A model generated the notes under the pieces. That model did no database searches. It was not told the DNA's origin and saw only the letters and a program-made list of their open reading frames with translations. From Actinomyces mediterranea (GTDB lineage: Bacteria; Actinomycetota; Actinomycetes; Actinomycetales; Actinomycetaceae), in assembly GCF_900155595.1 (NCBI RefSeq), contig NZ_FTPB01000003.1, positions 391,990-455,989 on the forward strand: a stretch of DNA of 64,000 nucleotides, given 5' to 3'. The position numbers and the translations under genes are program-made. Below are positions 16,612 to 25,715 of the stretch, piece after piece (the stretch's first letter is position 1; each line of letters opens with the position of its first letter).

Positions 16612-16842
16612 ATGACCACCGATTCCGCATCCCCCGACGTGTCGACCCTCAACTATGAGGAGGCACGTGATGAGCTCATTGCGATTGTGAGGGAACTTGA
16701 AGGAGGACAGGCCCCCCTCGAAGACACCCTCGCCCTGTGGGAGCGCGGCGAGGCCCTCGCCTCCCGGTGCCATTCGATTCTCAACGCGGCGCAGACCCGT
16801 TTGGCGCGTGCAACCTCCCCAGAGGACACCGAGGCTGACTAA
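16612..16842 (+). CDS. xseB: Exodeoxyribonuclease VII small subunit
   Basis: This is a 76-residue helical protein with the family pattern LNYEEARDELIAIVRELEGG, LEDTLALWERGEAL and CHSILNAAQTRL. It wraps the coiled coil of the large subunit encoded just upstream. AAGAAGGACGC precedes the ATG. The length is normal for the family. A PfkB kinase gene follows after 51 bases. Confidence 0.93.
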   Translation: MTTDSASPDVSTLNYEEARDELIAIVRELEGGQAPLEDTLALWERGEALASRCHSILNAAQTRLARATSPEDTEAD

Positions 16843-16893
16843 CATGGTGAGTACTGTGACGCGCAGGAGCGTCGCCCCACAAAAGGATGCGCT

Positions 16894-17829
16894 ATGAACG
16901 TTGCCACTGAGCCTCATATCCTCACCATTGGTGAGGCACTGATCGACATCGTCACTCCGATCGCCCACCCTGAGGACGCCCGGGAGATTCCCGGCGGCTC
17001 GCCCGCGAATGTCGCGATGACCCTGGGGCGCCTCGGACGACCCGTCGTCTTGCAGTCCTGGTTCGCTGACGACGCCAGAGGTGTAGTCATTCACGATCAC
17101 TTCACCGCGTCGAATGTCATCATCACGCAGGCCTCGCACGGCGCGCATCACACGACCACCGCCAACGCGCTCATCGACGAGAAGGGCGCCGCCACCTACA
17201 CTTTCGACTTCGATTGGAACCCGACCCCTCCCATTGAAGTGGGCGAGGCTGCGGCGATCGTCCACGCCGGTTCCATTTCCGCGGCGCAAAAACCCGGCGC
17301 GCTCACCGTGCTCGAAGCCCTCAAGGCTGCACGCCCGCACGCACTCATCACATTCGACCCGAATGCGCGCCCCGCGATCATGGGGTCGCCCGAGCAGGCG
17401 CTCCCCCTCGTCGAAGAGTTCGTCGCTGTTTCCGATGTCATCAAGGTGTCCGACGAGGATGCAGAATGGCTGACCAATGGAGCCGATATTGAGCAGACCG
17501 TTGCACGGTGGCTGGCGTTGGGCCCCAAGATGATCATCGTGACCCGCGGCAAGAAGGGCGGTCTGGCGATCACGGAGAATGGCCTGCGCGTTGAGGCGAC
17601 TCCTGCTGATGTCACCGTCGTCGACACTGTCGGTGCGGGGGATTCCTTCATGGGCGGGGTCATTGACGGCATGTGGGCTCTGGGATTCCTCGGCGCCGAA
17701 GGGCGTGAGCGCCTCGCTTCGATCAGTGCCGACGAGGTCGAGGCGATCCTGACGAGGGCGTCGCGGGTCTCGGATGTGACGGTCTCGCGTGCGGGTGCGA
17801 ATCCGCCGTGGGCGCACGAACTCGACTGA
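16894..17829 (+). CDS. PfkB-family sugar kinase (fructokinase-like)
   Basis: This 311-residue ribokinase-family enzyme probably phosphorylates a hexose such as fructose. Seen are the N-terminal GEALIDIV, the substrate-binding GGSPANVAMTLGRLG (PfkB signature 1) and the C-terminal DTVGAGDSFMGGV, which holds the catalytic Asp and anion hole (signature 2). AAAAGGATGC is the ribosome site. It follows xseB on the same strand and ends before a strong bidirectional terminator. The exact sugar cannot be told from sequence. Confidence 0.85.
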   Translation: MNVATEPHILTIGEALIDIVTPIAHPEDAREIPGGSPANVAMTLGRLGRPVVLQSWFADDARGVVIHDHFTASNVIITQASHGAHHTTTANALIDEKGAATYTFDFDWNPTPPIEVGEAAAIVHAGSISAAQKPGALTVLEALKAARPHALITFDPNARPAIMGSPEQALPLVEEFVAVSDVIKVSDEDAEWLTNGADIEQTVARWLALGPKMIIVTRGKKGGLAITENGLRVEATPADVTVVDTVGAGDSFMGGVIDGMWALGFLGAEGRERLASISADEVEAILTRASRVSDVTVSRAGANPPWAHELD

Positions 17830-17869
17830 GCCCTCGGAATCATTGACGAGGCGGCCGTGTGGCTGTGTT

Positions 17870-17897
17870 GCGGCGCCTGCCACGTGGCAGGCGCCGC
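17870..17897. terminator. Bidirectional terminator hairpin
   Basis: GCGGCGCCTGCC (17870-17881) pairs perfectly with GGCAGGCGCCGC (17886-17897) around an ACGT loop. It lies between the convergent sugar kinase and Z-prenyl synthase genes, so it can end both transcripts. No long T-run follows. Confidence 0.8.
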
Positions 17898-17899
17898 AC

Positions 17900-18658
17900 T
17901 CATTTGCCGAGCCTGCGCTCACGCTGGGCGTAGGAGCGCAGTGCGCGCAGGAAGTCGACGCGGCGGAAGTCGGGCCAGTAGGCCTCGCAGAAGTAGTACT
18001 CGGAATGAACCGACTGCCAGATCATGAAGCCCGAGAGGCGCTGCTCACCGGAGGTTCGGATCACGAGGTCAGGGTCGGGCTGGTCCTTCGTGTACAGGTG
18101 GGCGGTAATATCGGCGTCGGTGAGCGTATCGGCAACCTCGGCGCAGGTGCACCCGGTTTCGGAAGCATCACGCAGGATTGAGCGGACGGCCTCGGTGATC
18201 TCGTGGCGGCCCCCGTATCCGACGGCGACATTGACCCTCATCCCCGCGACACCGGCGGTTGAGTCGACGGATGCGCGAATCCTCTCGGCGACGTCGGCGG
18301 GGAGCAGCCCGAGGTCACCGACAATGGAGAGCTTCCAGCGCCCGCGCGATGCCAGGGCATTGACGGCATCGACGATGATGCCGAGCAATTGGTCGAGCTC
18401 TTCACTGGTACGCGAGAGGTTCTCAGTCGACAGCATCCACAGGGTGACGATCCGCACCCCCAGTTCATCCGCCCATTCGAGGAATTCTGAGATCTTGTCG
18501 GCGCCCGCCCGGTGTCCCTGGGAGGCTGTGGTGCCGATGGCTTTCGCCCATCTGCGATTACCATCGAGGATGACACCGATGTGGCGGGGAATCGAGTCGG
18601 CGGGGATCTCGGAGCGCACTCGCTTCTCGTAGAGGTCGTAGAGCAGATTCCACCGCAT
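17900..18658 (-). CDS. uppS: Z-isoprenyl diphosphate synthase
   Basis: The product is a 252-residue cis-prenyltransferase that extends allylic diphosphates with IPP for the lipid carrier of cell-wall and polysaccharide synthesis. The family motifs are IGVILDGNRRWAKA (catalytic Asp), GHRAGADKISEFL, WMLSTENL, VGYGGRHEI, PDLVIRTSGEQRLSGFMIWQ and SEYYFCEAYWPDFR. Actinobacteria may have two such enzymes (a short-chain Z-FPP synthase and a decaprenyl synthase), and which one this is cannot be decided. The MRWNLLYDLYEKRV start resembles the short-chain actinobacterial type. The reverse-strand start at 18658 is preceded by CAGGAGGACGCGGC. Confidence 0.9.
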   Translation of the reverse strand: MRWNLLYDLYEKRVRSEIPADSIPRHIGVILDGNRRWAKAIGTTASQGHRAGADKISEFLEWADELGVRIVTLWMLSTENLSRTSEELDQLLGIIVDAVNALASRGRWKLSIVGDLGLLPADVAERIRASVDSTAGVAGMRVNVAVGYGGRHEITEAVRSILRDASETGCTCAEVADTLTDADITAHLYTKDQPDPDLVIRTSGEQRLSGFMIWQSVHSEYYFCEAYWPDFRRVDFLRALRSYAQRERRLGK

Positions 18659-18800
18659 TGCCGCGTCCTCCTGGGGGTCTTTTTTGACGTGTCGTCGTCC
18701 CGGATGGTGTACGGGTAAAAGGGTATCGTCACTGTAGCCCGCTGGTGTGGCGCACTGGGCATGTCGTCGATGAGAATTGAAGTTGTCGCATGCAGCGCCT

Positions 18801-18840
18801 TAACCTACGCTGGAGTAACCTACGGTAACGTAACTAACTT
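18801..18840. promoter_or_regulatory. Cluster of GTAAC-containing repeats upstream of hemolysin III gene
   Basis: TAACCTACG occurs at 18801-18809 and 18816-18824, followed directly by GTAACGTAAC. The cluster lies 25-60 bases before the start of the hemolysin III gene and in the divergent gap with the prenyl synthase. Such spaced repeats look like an operator, but the regulator is unknown. Confidence 0.45.
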
Positions 18841-18862
18841 GGTTCGACACTCGGAGACATTG

Positions 18863-19540
18863 ATGAAGATCGCATCGCTTCGCCCGACATCATGGGTCCC
18901 CAACCAGCTCGTCGCGATTAAACCCCACCTGCGCGGTTGGCTTCACCTCATTGCGGCCCCACTGTCCCTCGCAGCATCGATCGTCCTCGTCGTCCTCGCA
19001 CCCACGACCACCAACAAGTGGGCATCCGTGGTCTACCTCGTCGCTTCCTTGTTCCTCTTCGGAATTTCGGCGCTGTACCACCGCTTCTATTGGGCGCCGA
19101 AGTGGGAGGTCATGTGGAGAAGACTCGACCACTCCAATATCTTCCTGCTCATCGCGGGCACGTATACGCCGCTGTCGATCGCGCTCCTCGAACGGCGCGA
19201 TGCCACAATCCTGCTGTCCATCGTGTGGACGGGCGCCATTATCGGGATCCTCCTCAACCTGTTCTGGCCGACGGCCCCCCGCTGGCTTTCCACCCTCATC
19301 TACGTCGTTCTCGGCTGGGTGGCGATCGCCTATCTGCCGCAGTTGTGGTCGGCGGGCGGCCCCATCGTCGTGCTGCTCATCGTGGCGGGCGGGGTCCTCT
19401 ACACGCTGGGGGCGGTCGTCTACGGGATGAAGCGCCCGAACCCCTCCCCCGCCTGGTTCGGCTTCCACGAGATCTTCCACGCCTTCACTGTCGCCGCGTG
19501 GGCATGCCAATGCGTCGCCGTCTACTTCGCAGTGCTCTAG
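18863..19540 (+). CDS. Hemolysin III / TrhA-family membrane protein
   Basis: This is a 225-residue integral membrane protein of the PAQR-like hemolysin III group with seven hydrophobic segments. The metal-site motifs of the superfamily are visible: SALYHRFYW, DHSNIFLLIAGTYTP and FHEIFHAFTV. ATG 18863 has GGAG six bases upstream. The longer frame from 18761 would add a poorly conserved tail across the putative operator. Relatives influence membrane fluidity or lipid homeostasis. Despite the name, a toxin role is not established. Confidence 0.85.
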   Translation: MKIASLRPTSWVPNQLVAIKPHLRGWLHLIAAPLSLAASIVLVVLAPTTTNKWASVVYLVASLFLFGISALYHRFYWAPKWEVMWRRLDHSNIFLLIAGTYTPLSIALLERRDATILLSIVWTGAIIGILLNLFWPTAPRWLSTLIYVVLGWVAIAYLPQLWSAGGPIVVLLIVAGGVLYTLGAVVYGMKRPNPSPAWFGFHEIFHAFTVAAWACQCVAVYFAVL

Positions 19541-19704
19541 CAGCCCCGCCGCCCGGTACACCGCGTCACGGCCGGGCGGCGCATCGGCTCGGGGTGTACC
19601 GCCGCCGCTGACTTTCGCGGTGCCGATAGGGACTCTCATTGCTACACTGGCCACAATTCGCGCGCCGGCACCCCGCGGTGCCGGCGCTTCTCATTGGAGG
19701 AACA

Positions 19705-20184
19705 ATGGCTGATACCCAGTGGCTGACGCAGGCCCAATACGACCTGCTGACCGAAGAGCTCTTTGAGCGAATCAACGTCAAGCGCGTCGAGATCGCCAAG
19801 CTCATCGATGCGGCGCGCCAAGAGGGCGATCTTCGTGAGAACGGCGGCTACCACGCCGCCCGCAACGAGCAGTCGATGAACGAGACCCGCATCCAGGCCC
19901 TGCAGGAGATGCTGGAGCACGCCGAAGTCGGTGAGACCCCCGCTGATGACGGAATCGTGGAGCCCGGCATGGTCGTCACCGCAATCGTCGCGGGACGCGA
20001 ACAGACGTTCCTTCTCGGCTCGCGAGACGCGGGCGGCGACCTCGGAGTTCAGGTTTTCTCTTCTCAAGCGCCGCTGGGAGCCGCAGTCGTCGGCCATAAG
20101 CCGGGAGACACCCTCACCTACGAAGCGCCCAATGGGCGAATGATCGAAGTCGAGATCGTCGCAGCGAAGCCCTTCTCCGGCTGA
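19705..20184 (+). CDS. greA: Transcription elongation factor GreA
   Basis: GreA rescues backtracked RNA polymerase by stimulating transcript cleavage. The 159-residue protein has the N-terminal coiled coil with tip motif DLRENGGYHAARNEQ, containing the acidic tip residues, and the C-terminal FKBP-like domain (PLGAAVVGHKPGDTLTYEAPNG). ATG 19705 is preceded by GGAGGAAC. It ends in front of a clear terminator. Monocistronic. Confidence 0.93.
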   Translation: MADTQWLTQAQYDLLTEELFERINVKRVEIAKLIDAARQEGDLRENGGYHAARNEQSMNETRIQALQEMLEHAEVGETPADDGIVEPGMVVTAIVAGREQTFLLGSRDAGGDLGVQVFSSQAPLGAAVVGHKPGDTLTYEAPNGRMIEVEIVAAKPFSG

Positions 20185-20203
20185 GCGGGCGGCTTACAGA
20201 CGA

Positions 20204-20231
20204 GGACGGGAGCGCTGATGCGCTCCCGTCC
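20204..20231. terminator. Terminator between greA and the AI-2E-family gene
   Basis: GGACGGGAGCG (20204-20214) and CGCTCCCGTCC (20221-20231) pair perfectly around a six-base loop. The two genes converge here, so the hairpin probably serves both directions. Confidence 0.8.
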
Positions 20232-20237
20232 TATCCA

Positions 20238-21650
20238 TTATCTGCTGCCCGCGTCGTCTCCAGCAGAGCCGTCCTCGTCCTCGCCGGGTGATGCCGCCTC
20301 CGAGGGGACTTCAGGCGCATCGCCGGTCGTCGCCCCGTCCTCGCGCGTCCCCTCTCCCGCCGTTGTCATCGTGCCCGAGTAGGAGGCTCTCACAAGGTCA
20401 TCGAGCATCCCCGGAGGACCGCCCGGGCGGTCCTCCTGTATGGCCAGCTCCGGCATCGGGTCGTAGCCGTGCAGGTAGAGGAACGTGGAGTTGAGGAACG
20501 CCGCGATCGGCACGCCGAAGACCGCTCCGGGAATACCCGCGACTGAACCCGCTGCTGCGACGACGAGGAGCACCGCCATGGGGTGGAGCGACACGGCGTG
20601 CGCCATGAGGAGCGGCTGAAGCAGATTCGATTCGATCTGCTGGACCACGAGGATAATGACGAGCATGATGATGCCCGCCGTCACGCCCTGGTCGACGAGG
20701 GCGACGAAAACGGCGATCGCCCCAGAGACGAGGGCTCCGACGATGGGTACGAAGGACGCGAAGAACACAACGACAACGATTGGCAGCACGAGAGGAAGAC
20801 CGAGGAAGAAGGCGCCTAAACCGATACCGACGGCGTCGATTGCAGCGACTTGGATCTGAGTGCGCACGTAGGAGCCGAGGGTCACCCAGCCGCGGATCGC
20901 GGACTCGTGGAGCGGGGTGCGAGCGGGAGCGGGGAAGAGCCTGACGACCCACAGCCAGATCTGACGCCCGTCTTTGAGGAAGAAGAACAGACAGAATAAG
21001 GAGACGAGCACACCCGACACGATGGTTGCCAGTGAGGACGTGACCGACAGAGCGGTTGTCGCCAGAGTTGAGGAGTTCGTTGTCAGCCAGTTGGGGAGCT
21101 TGTCTCGAAGCGTCGTCGTGGCCTGATCGAGGAATGTCGTGTCAAAGGCGATGGGGCTGTCGGTTTTAAGCCATTGAAGAAGGGTGTCGACGCCGTCAGT
21201 GACCTTCCTGAACAGGTCCGGCAGCTGGGAGAAAATGCTACTGCCCGCTTGCGATAGGGATACGACGACGAGACCGAGGAGGAATAACAGGCCGAAGACG
21301 GCGGCGAGTGTCTGAGGGAGGTGGAGGCGGCGCACTAACCAGCCGACGATCGGTTCGATCAGCACAGCGAGAAGGAGTGCAACCGCAACGGGCATGACGA
21401 CGATGTAGAGCCGGATCGCGACCCACGCGATGCCGGCGGCGGCGATGGCAATGACGATGAGCCGCCATGACACCGCGGCGCCGACGCGCAAAACCCACGG
21501 GACTGCCCGCACTGCATCCCGATCAGCATCAAGGGTATCGCCGCGTCTGAACTCCATCGACTCGCCGCCCGTGTCGGTGGGTCTGTCGCTCATCTGCGCG
21601 GTAATGCGGTCGAAGAGCTCAGCGAACGGCCACTTCGCGTCCGAGTTCAT
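20238..21650 (-). CDS. AI-2E family (PerM/TqsA-like) membrane permease
   Basis: This is a 470-residue polytopic membrane protein of the AI-2 exporter superfamily. About seven or eight membrane segments are seen, with the family middle region LVSLFCLFFFLKDGRQIWLW and the late IVGALVSGAIAVFVALVDQG, QIESNLLQPLLMAHAVSLHPMAV and GIPGAVFGVPIAAFL. The N-terminal 50 residues and the Asp/Glu/Gly-rich C-terminal 55 are cytoplasmic and variable. GGAGG lies ahead of ATG 21650. Substrates in this family range from signals to ions. None can be assigned here. Confidence 0.85.
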   Translation of the reverse strand: MNSDAKWPFAELFDRITAQMSDRPTDTGGESMEFRRGDTLDADRDAVRAVPWVLRVGAAVSWRLIVIAIAAAGIAWVAIRLYIVVMPVAVALLLAVLIEPIVGWLVRRLHLPQTLAAVFGLLFLLGLVVVSLSQAGSSIFSQLPDLFRKVTDGVDTLLQWLKTDSPIAFDTTFLDQATTTLRDKLPNWLTTNSSTLATTALSVTSSLATIVSGVLVSLFCLFFFLKDGRQIWLWVVRLFPAPARTPLHESAIRGWVTLGSYVRTQIQVAAIDAVGIGLGAFFLGLPLVLPIVVVVFFASFVPIVGALVSGAIAVFVALVDQGVTAGIIMLVIILVVQQIESNLLQPLLMAHAVSLHPMAVLLVVAAAGSVAGIPGAVFGVPIAAFLNSTFLYLHGYDPMPELAIQEDRPGGPPGMLDDLVRASYSGTMTTAGEGTREDGATTGDAPEVPSEAASPGEDEDGSAGDDAGSR

Positions 21651-21837
21651 GACATACCTCCGTCGTGGTTCACTGGGTTCAGGCTACCCGAACAGCTCTC
21701 GTGGCACTGCAAACGCCGTGGCGCCACCGGAATGACAATGTGGGCGGATGTGCACTCCCCCAACCCGATCCCGTCACACGAATCCACTCCTGGTCTGCGC
21801 AATCGCGCCGCGCCCCCATTGGTGGTCCAATGGAGTC

Positions 21838-22449
21838 ATGAAGTCTGTTTTCGGATCCTTGCGCGCCAAGAACTCCTTCCTGCCCACTCCTGCAGCGCTC
21901 AGCGCACCGATCGACACCGCCCCCGGCGAGGGCGAAGAAGTCATGTACTTAGCGGCCGGGTGTTTCTGGGGAGTGGACAAGGCCTTCTGGAATGCTCCGG
22001 GGGTCGTTGCGACGGCGACCGGCTACATGGGCGGCACCCTGTTGAATCCGACGTACGAACAGGTCTGCACGAAGACGACCGGGCACGCCGAAACCGTTCG
22101 CGTCGTCTTCGACACGTCCCTCACCTCGGCCGCCGAACTCATCGCCCGTTTCTTCGAAATTCACGACCCCACTCAGGCCGACGGGCAGGGCAATGATCTG
22201 GGCCCCCAGTACCGCAGCGCGATCTGGACGACGACCCCCGAGCAATTCGATGTCGCACTGCGCGCCCGCTCTGCCTACCAAGGGGCTTTGTCGGTGCGCG
22301 GCTTCCCCACGATCACGACATCTGTGGAATCCGCTGACGAGGCCGATCGCTTCTGGTATGCCGAGGAGTACCACCAGAAGTACCTGTGGAAGAACCCGAA
22401 TGGCTACGAGTGCCACGCCCGCACAGGCATTCCCTGTCCGATCGTGTGA
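21838..22449 (+). CDS. msrA: Peptide methionine sulfoxide reductase A
   Basis: MsrA repairs oxidised methionine (S-epimer). The catalytic site is AAGCFWGVDKAFW. TGYMGG, YEQVCTKTTGHAE and the FFEIHDPTQ...GNDLGPQYRSAI block are all conserved. The C-terminal YECHARTGIPCPIV has two cysteines suited to resolve the disulfide. ATG 21838 with TGGAG upstream gives 203 residues, while the longer frame upstream lacks a match. It converges on the FKBP gene with only 20 bases between stops. Confidence 0.95.
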   Translation: MKSVFGSLRAKNSFLPTPAALSAPIDTAPGEGEEVMYLAAGCFWGVDKAFWNAPGVVATATGYMGGTLLNPTYEQVCTKTTGHAETVRVVFDTSLTSAAELIARFFEIHDPTQADGQGNDLGPQYRSAIWTTTPEQFDVALRARSAYQGALSVRGFPTITTSVESADEADRFWYAEEYHQKYLWKNPNGYECHARTGIPCPIV

Positions 22450-22469
22450 GGTATGTTCAACGCATGCGC

Positions 22470-22865
22470 TCAGGCAACGCCGAGAATGTCAGTGACGAAG
22501 ACGAGGGTGTCCCCACCGCCGATTCCGGCCTGGGGGACTCCGCGTGAGCCATAACCGTATTCGGAGGGAATGGACAGCAGGACGCGTGATCCCACGCGCT
22601 GACCGACGAGGCCGTCATCCCAGCCGCGGATCACCATGCCGACTCCGATCTGGAAGGACAGGGCCTGGCCGCGGTCGTAGGAATTGTCGAAGACCTGGCC
22701 GTCGAAGACCTGACCCAGGTAGTGGCAGTGGATGGTGTCCCCCGCTTCGACGACCTGGCCGTCGCCCTCTTTCAGAACTTCGACGAGCAGTTCATCCGAA
22801 GGGGTGTTGTCGAATGCGAGAGCGGGCTTTCGGCCGAATTCACCGGTGACGGTAATGTTCTCCAT
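22470..22865 (-). CDS. FKBP-type peptidyl-prolyl isomerase
   Basis: This is a single-domain FKBP of 131 residues that catalyses proline isomerisation. Typical elements are HCHYLGQVFDGQVFDNSYDRG, FQIGVGMVIRGWDDGLVGQRVGSR and LSIPSEYGYGSRG, ending LVFVTDIL. There is no signal peptide, so it is cytosolic. ATG 22865 with AGGAG upstream was chosen over a TTG one codon earlier. The Bax1-I family gene lies upstream on the same strand. Confidence 0.92.
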   Translation of the reverse strand: MENITVTGEFGRKPALAFDNTPSDELLVEVLKEGDGQVVEAGDTIHCHYLGQVFDGQVFDNSYDRGQALSFQIGVGMVIRGWDDGLVGQRVGSRVLLSIPSEYGYGSRGVPQAGIGGGDTLVFVTDILGVA

Positions 22866-22916
22866 CAATGATTCTCCTGAAGCGGATCGACGCTCAGTGA
22901 CACGAGCACGGGGGCA

Positions 22917-23855
22917 TCAACTGTTGCGGAATGCGGCGATGATGCGCAGGATCTCGAGGTACATCCATACGACGGTCACGAGAATGCCGAAGGCGCACGC
23001 CCATGCGTATACTGCGGGAACGCCGCGGGCGACGCCGGTCTTGGCCTGGTCGAAGTCCTGAATGAGGCATGCGGCCCCGACGAAGACGGCGACGACTCCG
23101 ACGACGAGTCCGAGCGGGAAGCCCATGATGGTGATCGAGTCGAAGCCGCCCGCGGTCAACACCCCGGTGAGGGTGAGGATCCAGGACGCCAGCCTGTAGA
23201 TGATGATGCCGACGAGTGCGATGAGGGTGAAGCGCATGAGCTTCGACGAATTGCGGATCTTGCCCGATGCGAAGAGGGCGAGGGTCACGCCGAAGACGGC
23301 CGCCGTCGCGAGGACCGCCTGAATGACGATGCCCGGGTAGATGAACTCGAAGGTCGCGGAGATCGCGCCGAGGGCGAGGCCCTCGAAACCGGCGTAGGCG
23401 AGGATCAGGGCAGGACGGATGGTCTTTGAGAACGAGTTCACCATGGCGAGGATGAATCCGCCGATGATGCCGACCACGGACAGCATCATGCCGAGCGTCG
23501 GCGCGGCCGCAACGGCGGTCCACGAGACGACGCCGCCGATGAGGAGGACGCCGAGGGAGATTCCGGTCTTCATGATGACGTCGTCGTATGTCATGACACC
23601 ACGGTCGACCGCATCAGCCGCAGGAGCCGCATAGGCGGCCTCCATCTGCTGGTAGTAGGCCTGGTCAGCGGCTTGCGCCCCCGTTGCCGCCTGGGATGCG
23701 GCGCCATAGGGGTTGCGCGGATCGTAGGAGCCGCCCGCATACGGCGAATTCTGGCCCGCAGTGCCGACCTGGTAGCCGGGCATGGTCGGGTAGCCGTTGG
23801 GGGTGCGTTGTTGTGTCCACTCCGTTTCGAGTTTGTTGAATACGGGGTTCGACAT
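22917..23855 (-). CDS. Bax inhibitor-1/YccA-family membrane protein
   Basis: This 312-residue protein has a roughly 90-residue hydrophilic head rich in Gly, Ala, Gln and Tyr (MSNPVFNKLETEW..., PYGAASQAATGAQ). Seven membrane segments follow, with FEGLALGAISATFEF and the last-helix region LIQDFDQAKTGV containing the acidic residues typical of this family. Bacterial members are calcium-leak or stress-related membrane proteins. AGGAGG is placed six bases before ATG 23855. It is co-directional with the FKBP gene but separated by about 50 bases. Confidence 0.88.
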   Translation of the reverse strand: MSNPVFNKLETEWTQQRTPNGYPTMPGYQVGTAGQNSPYAGGSYDPRNPYGAASQAATGAQAADQAYYQQMEAAYAAPAADAVDRGVMTYDDVIMKTGISLGVLLIGGVVSWTAVAAAPTLGMMLSVVGIIGGFILAMVNSFSKTIRPALILAYAGFEGLALGAISATFEFIYPGIVIQAVLATAAVFGVTLALFASGKIRNSSKLMRFTLIALVGIIIYRLASWILTLTGVLTAGGFDSITIMGFPLGLVVGVVAVFVGAACLIQDFDQAKTGVARGVPAVYAWACAFGILVTVVWMYLEILRIIAAFRNS

Positions 23856-23959
23856 CGGTGCCTCCTCGGGTCGTAGTGTCTTCCGTTTGCACCATTGTCC
23901 CACGGGGTGGCCGCCTTGTCCGTGTGAGGCCCGCCTCCGGCGTCCAGCACCAGTTGTGC

Positions 23960-25090
23960 TCAGCGGGACTTGAAGTAGTCGAAGAGCTTCTCCTCCCTCA
24001 CGATGAGAGCAGTCGCCAAAGAGGCTGTGATGAGGCAACCGAGCCCCACCCCCAATTCGATCGCCGCAAGTCGCCACAGGGACACGTGGTCGGGGCCGGG
24101 AGCGCGAACAATGATCGCAGCGACGACGGGTGCACTCAGGACGAGCGCGATCCCTGCGACGCTCGCCGCCTGTATCGCGACCTTCGCCGCGAGATCCACG
24201 CGCCATACACCCGCATGCAGGTCGGACGCTATTTCGAGTCGCCTGCGCCAGACGGCGCCGATACCGATGAGCGCCCCGAGAGCAGCGAGGATCCACACGA
24301 TCGGCGCGGTGAGCCGATCGCGGTAGAGCGCGGCCCCGCTGAAGGTCGTGCCGAGTGTCGAATTGAGGGACGACATGTCGACGCGCTGTTGGCCGTTGCC
24401 GTCCGGAATGACAGCGAGCCGCATGTACGCGTCGATATCGGCGTTCATCGGCCACATCCTCACCCAACATTCGTCGAAGACGCCGGACGGAGGAACGGGG
24501 GCGAGGATGGTGTAGGCGAATCCGGATCTGCGCCCGTCGTTCTCATCCCAGGAGTACACGTGCGCGAATGGCACCTCGTCATCGTCGATGAGGACCTCCG
24601 CGGCATCGGCGGCCCCTACAGACTCGGCGAGTCCCTGCGAGACGACGATCCCGCTGGCGGAGTCCCCCGCGCGCCCGGGGATGACGTCGCGGATGCCGGG
24701 TGTCGTCTCATACACGTCGAGGCTCGTCGACGGCAGGACATTCACTCTCACCCGGCTGGTGGTGGAGCGCACGGCGGCCGCTCCCCTGACGCCGGGCAGA
24801 CGCGACAGCGCATGACACGATGCTCCATCGATCGCCCGATTCGTCTGAATGACGCGGATGTTGGATGCCGATTCCTGGTAGGCGCTGGCCGAGTCGAGTG
24901 CCCGTGAAATCACCGCGAGGTCGAGACAGACGGAGCCGCCGATGAGGAGGACGGTGACGATGACCCAGATGCCGGTCCATGCCGTCCCCGTCATCATGTC
25001 GCGCCACGTTTCGCGTGCCAGCGCTGAGACCGTCATCGCTGCGCGGACAGGTCGTCGGCGGGCGTCGCGTCGCCCTCGCTTCTTAAACAT
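23960..25090 (-). CDS. ABC transporter permease of the bacteriocin-like operon
   Basis: This 376-residue membrane protein has one helix at residues 37-60 (TGIWVIVTVLLIGGSVCLDLAV), an extracellular domain of about 200 residues with a MacB/FtsX-like periplasmic character, and three more helices at the end (IVWILAALGALIGIGAVW; ASVAGIALVLSAPVVAAI; LGCLITASLATALIV). This is the layout of type VII (MacB-like) ABC permeases. ATG 25090 overlaps the ATPase gene by eight bases, so the two are coupled. As last gene of the five-gene unit, it probably works with the ATPase and the adaptor in export of, or immunity to, the small secreted peptide. Confidence 0.75.
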   Translation of the reverse strand: MFKKRGRRDARRRPVRAAMTVSALARETWRDMMTGTAWTGIWVIVTVLLIGGSVCLDLAVISRALDSASAYQESASNIRVIQTNRAIDGASCHALSRLPGVRGAAAVRSTTSRVRVNVLPSTSLDVYETTPGIRDVIPGRAGDSASGIVVSQGLAESVGAADAAEVLIDDDEVPFAHVYSWDENDGRRSGFAYTILAPVPPSGVFDECWVRMWPMNADIDAYMRLAVIPDGNGQQRVDMSSLNSTLGTTFSGAALYRDRLTAPIVWILAALGALIGIGAVWRRRLEIASDLHAGVWRVDLAAKVAIQAASVAGIALVLSAPVVAAIIVRAPGPDHVSLWRLAAIELGVGLGCLITASLATALIVREEKLFDYFKSR

Positions 25091-25715
25091 CTGCGTCCAT
25101 TCCCGTGTGGTCGGCGAGGTCGATGACGCGCGTGCACTGGTCGCGCACATGGGGGTCGTGGGTCGCGATGATGACGACGATGCCTCGGTCCTTCAACGCG
25201 GTGAGGGCGTCCGCCACGCGGCGCGCGGTGCGCTGGTCGAGCTGCGCTGTCGGTTCGTCAACGAGGAGGACCGCGGGATCCGAGGCGAGACCACGGGCGA
25301 GGAGCATCCTCTGGGCCTCTCCTCCGGAGAGGGTGTGGAAGGGACGGTGGGGCAATGCGTCGAGGCCGAAGTCCGTGAGCAGCCGCAATGCGCGCGCATC
25401 AGCATCGGCGGGCGCGAGTCCTTGCGCAAGCAGTGGAAGGGCGACGTGGTCGATAACGCTGCGGTGCGCATTGCCATGCGGGTTCTGGAAAACCCACGCG
25501 ACATCGGCGGCGTGGGAATCCGCCTCGGCGAGGGCGACCGAACCCGCAGCGGGGGCGAGCCAGCCGGCAATGATCGCGAGGAGCGTCGACTTGCCCGAAC
25601 CGGATGGGCCGACGAGGGCGACCACTTCTCCGGGGTTGATCGTCTGGGTGACGCCGGTAAACAGCCACGGCCCGTGCGCGTACCGGTGGCCGACCGAGTC
25701 GAGCTTCACGGACAT
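25083..25715 (-). CDS. ABC transporter ATP-binding protein
   Basis: A 210-residue ATPase with Walker A GPSGSGKST (residues 36-44), Q-loop in VFQNPHGNAH, signature LSGGEAQRM, Walker B AVLLVDEPTAQLD and H-loop in IIATHDPHV. It is closest in style to LolD/MacB-type ATPases. ATG 25715 is used because it fits the family start (MSVKLDSVGHRYA). The longer frame to 25835 is inside the adaptor gene. It overlaps the adaptor stop by ten bases and the permease start by eight, a tightly coupled transporter. Confidence 0.88.
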   Translation of the reverse strand: MSVKLDSVGHRYAHGPWLFTGVTQTINPGEVVALVGPSGSGKSTLLAIIAGWLAPAAGSVALAEADSHAADVAWVFQNPHGNAHRSVIDHVALPLLAQGLAPADADARALRLLTDFGLDALPHRPFHTLSGGEAQRMLLARGLASDPAVLLVDEPTAQLDQRTARRVADALTALKDRGIVVIIATHDPHVRDQCTRVIDLADHTGMDADV

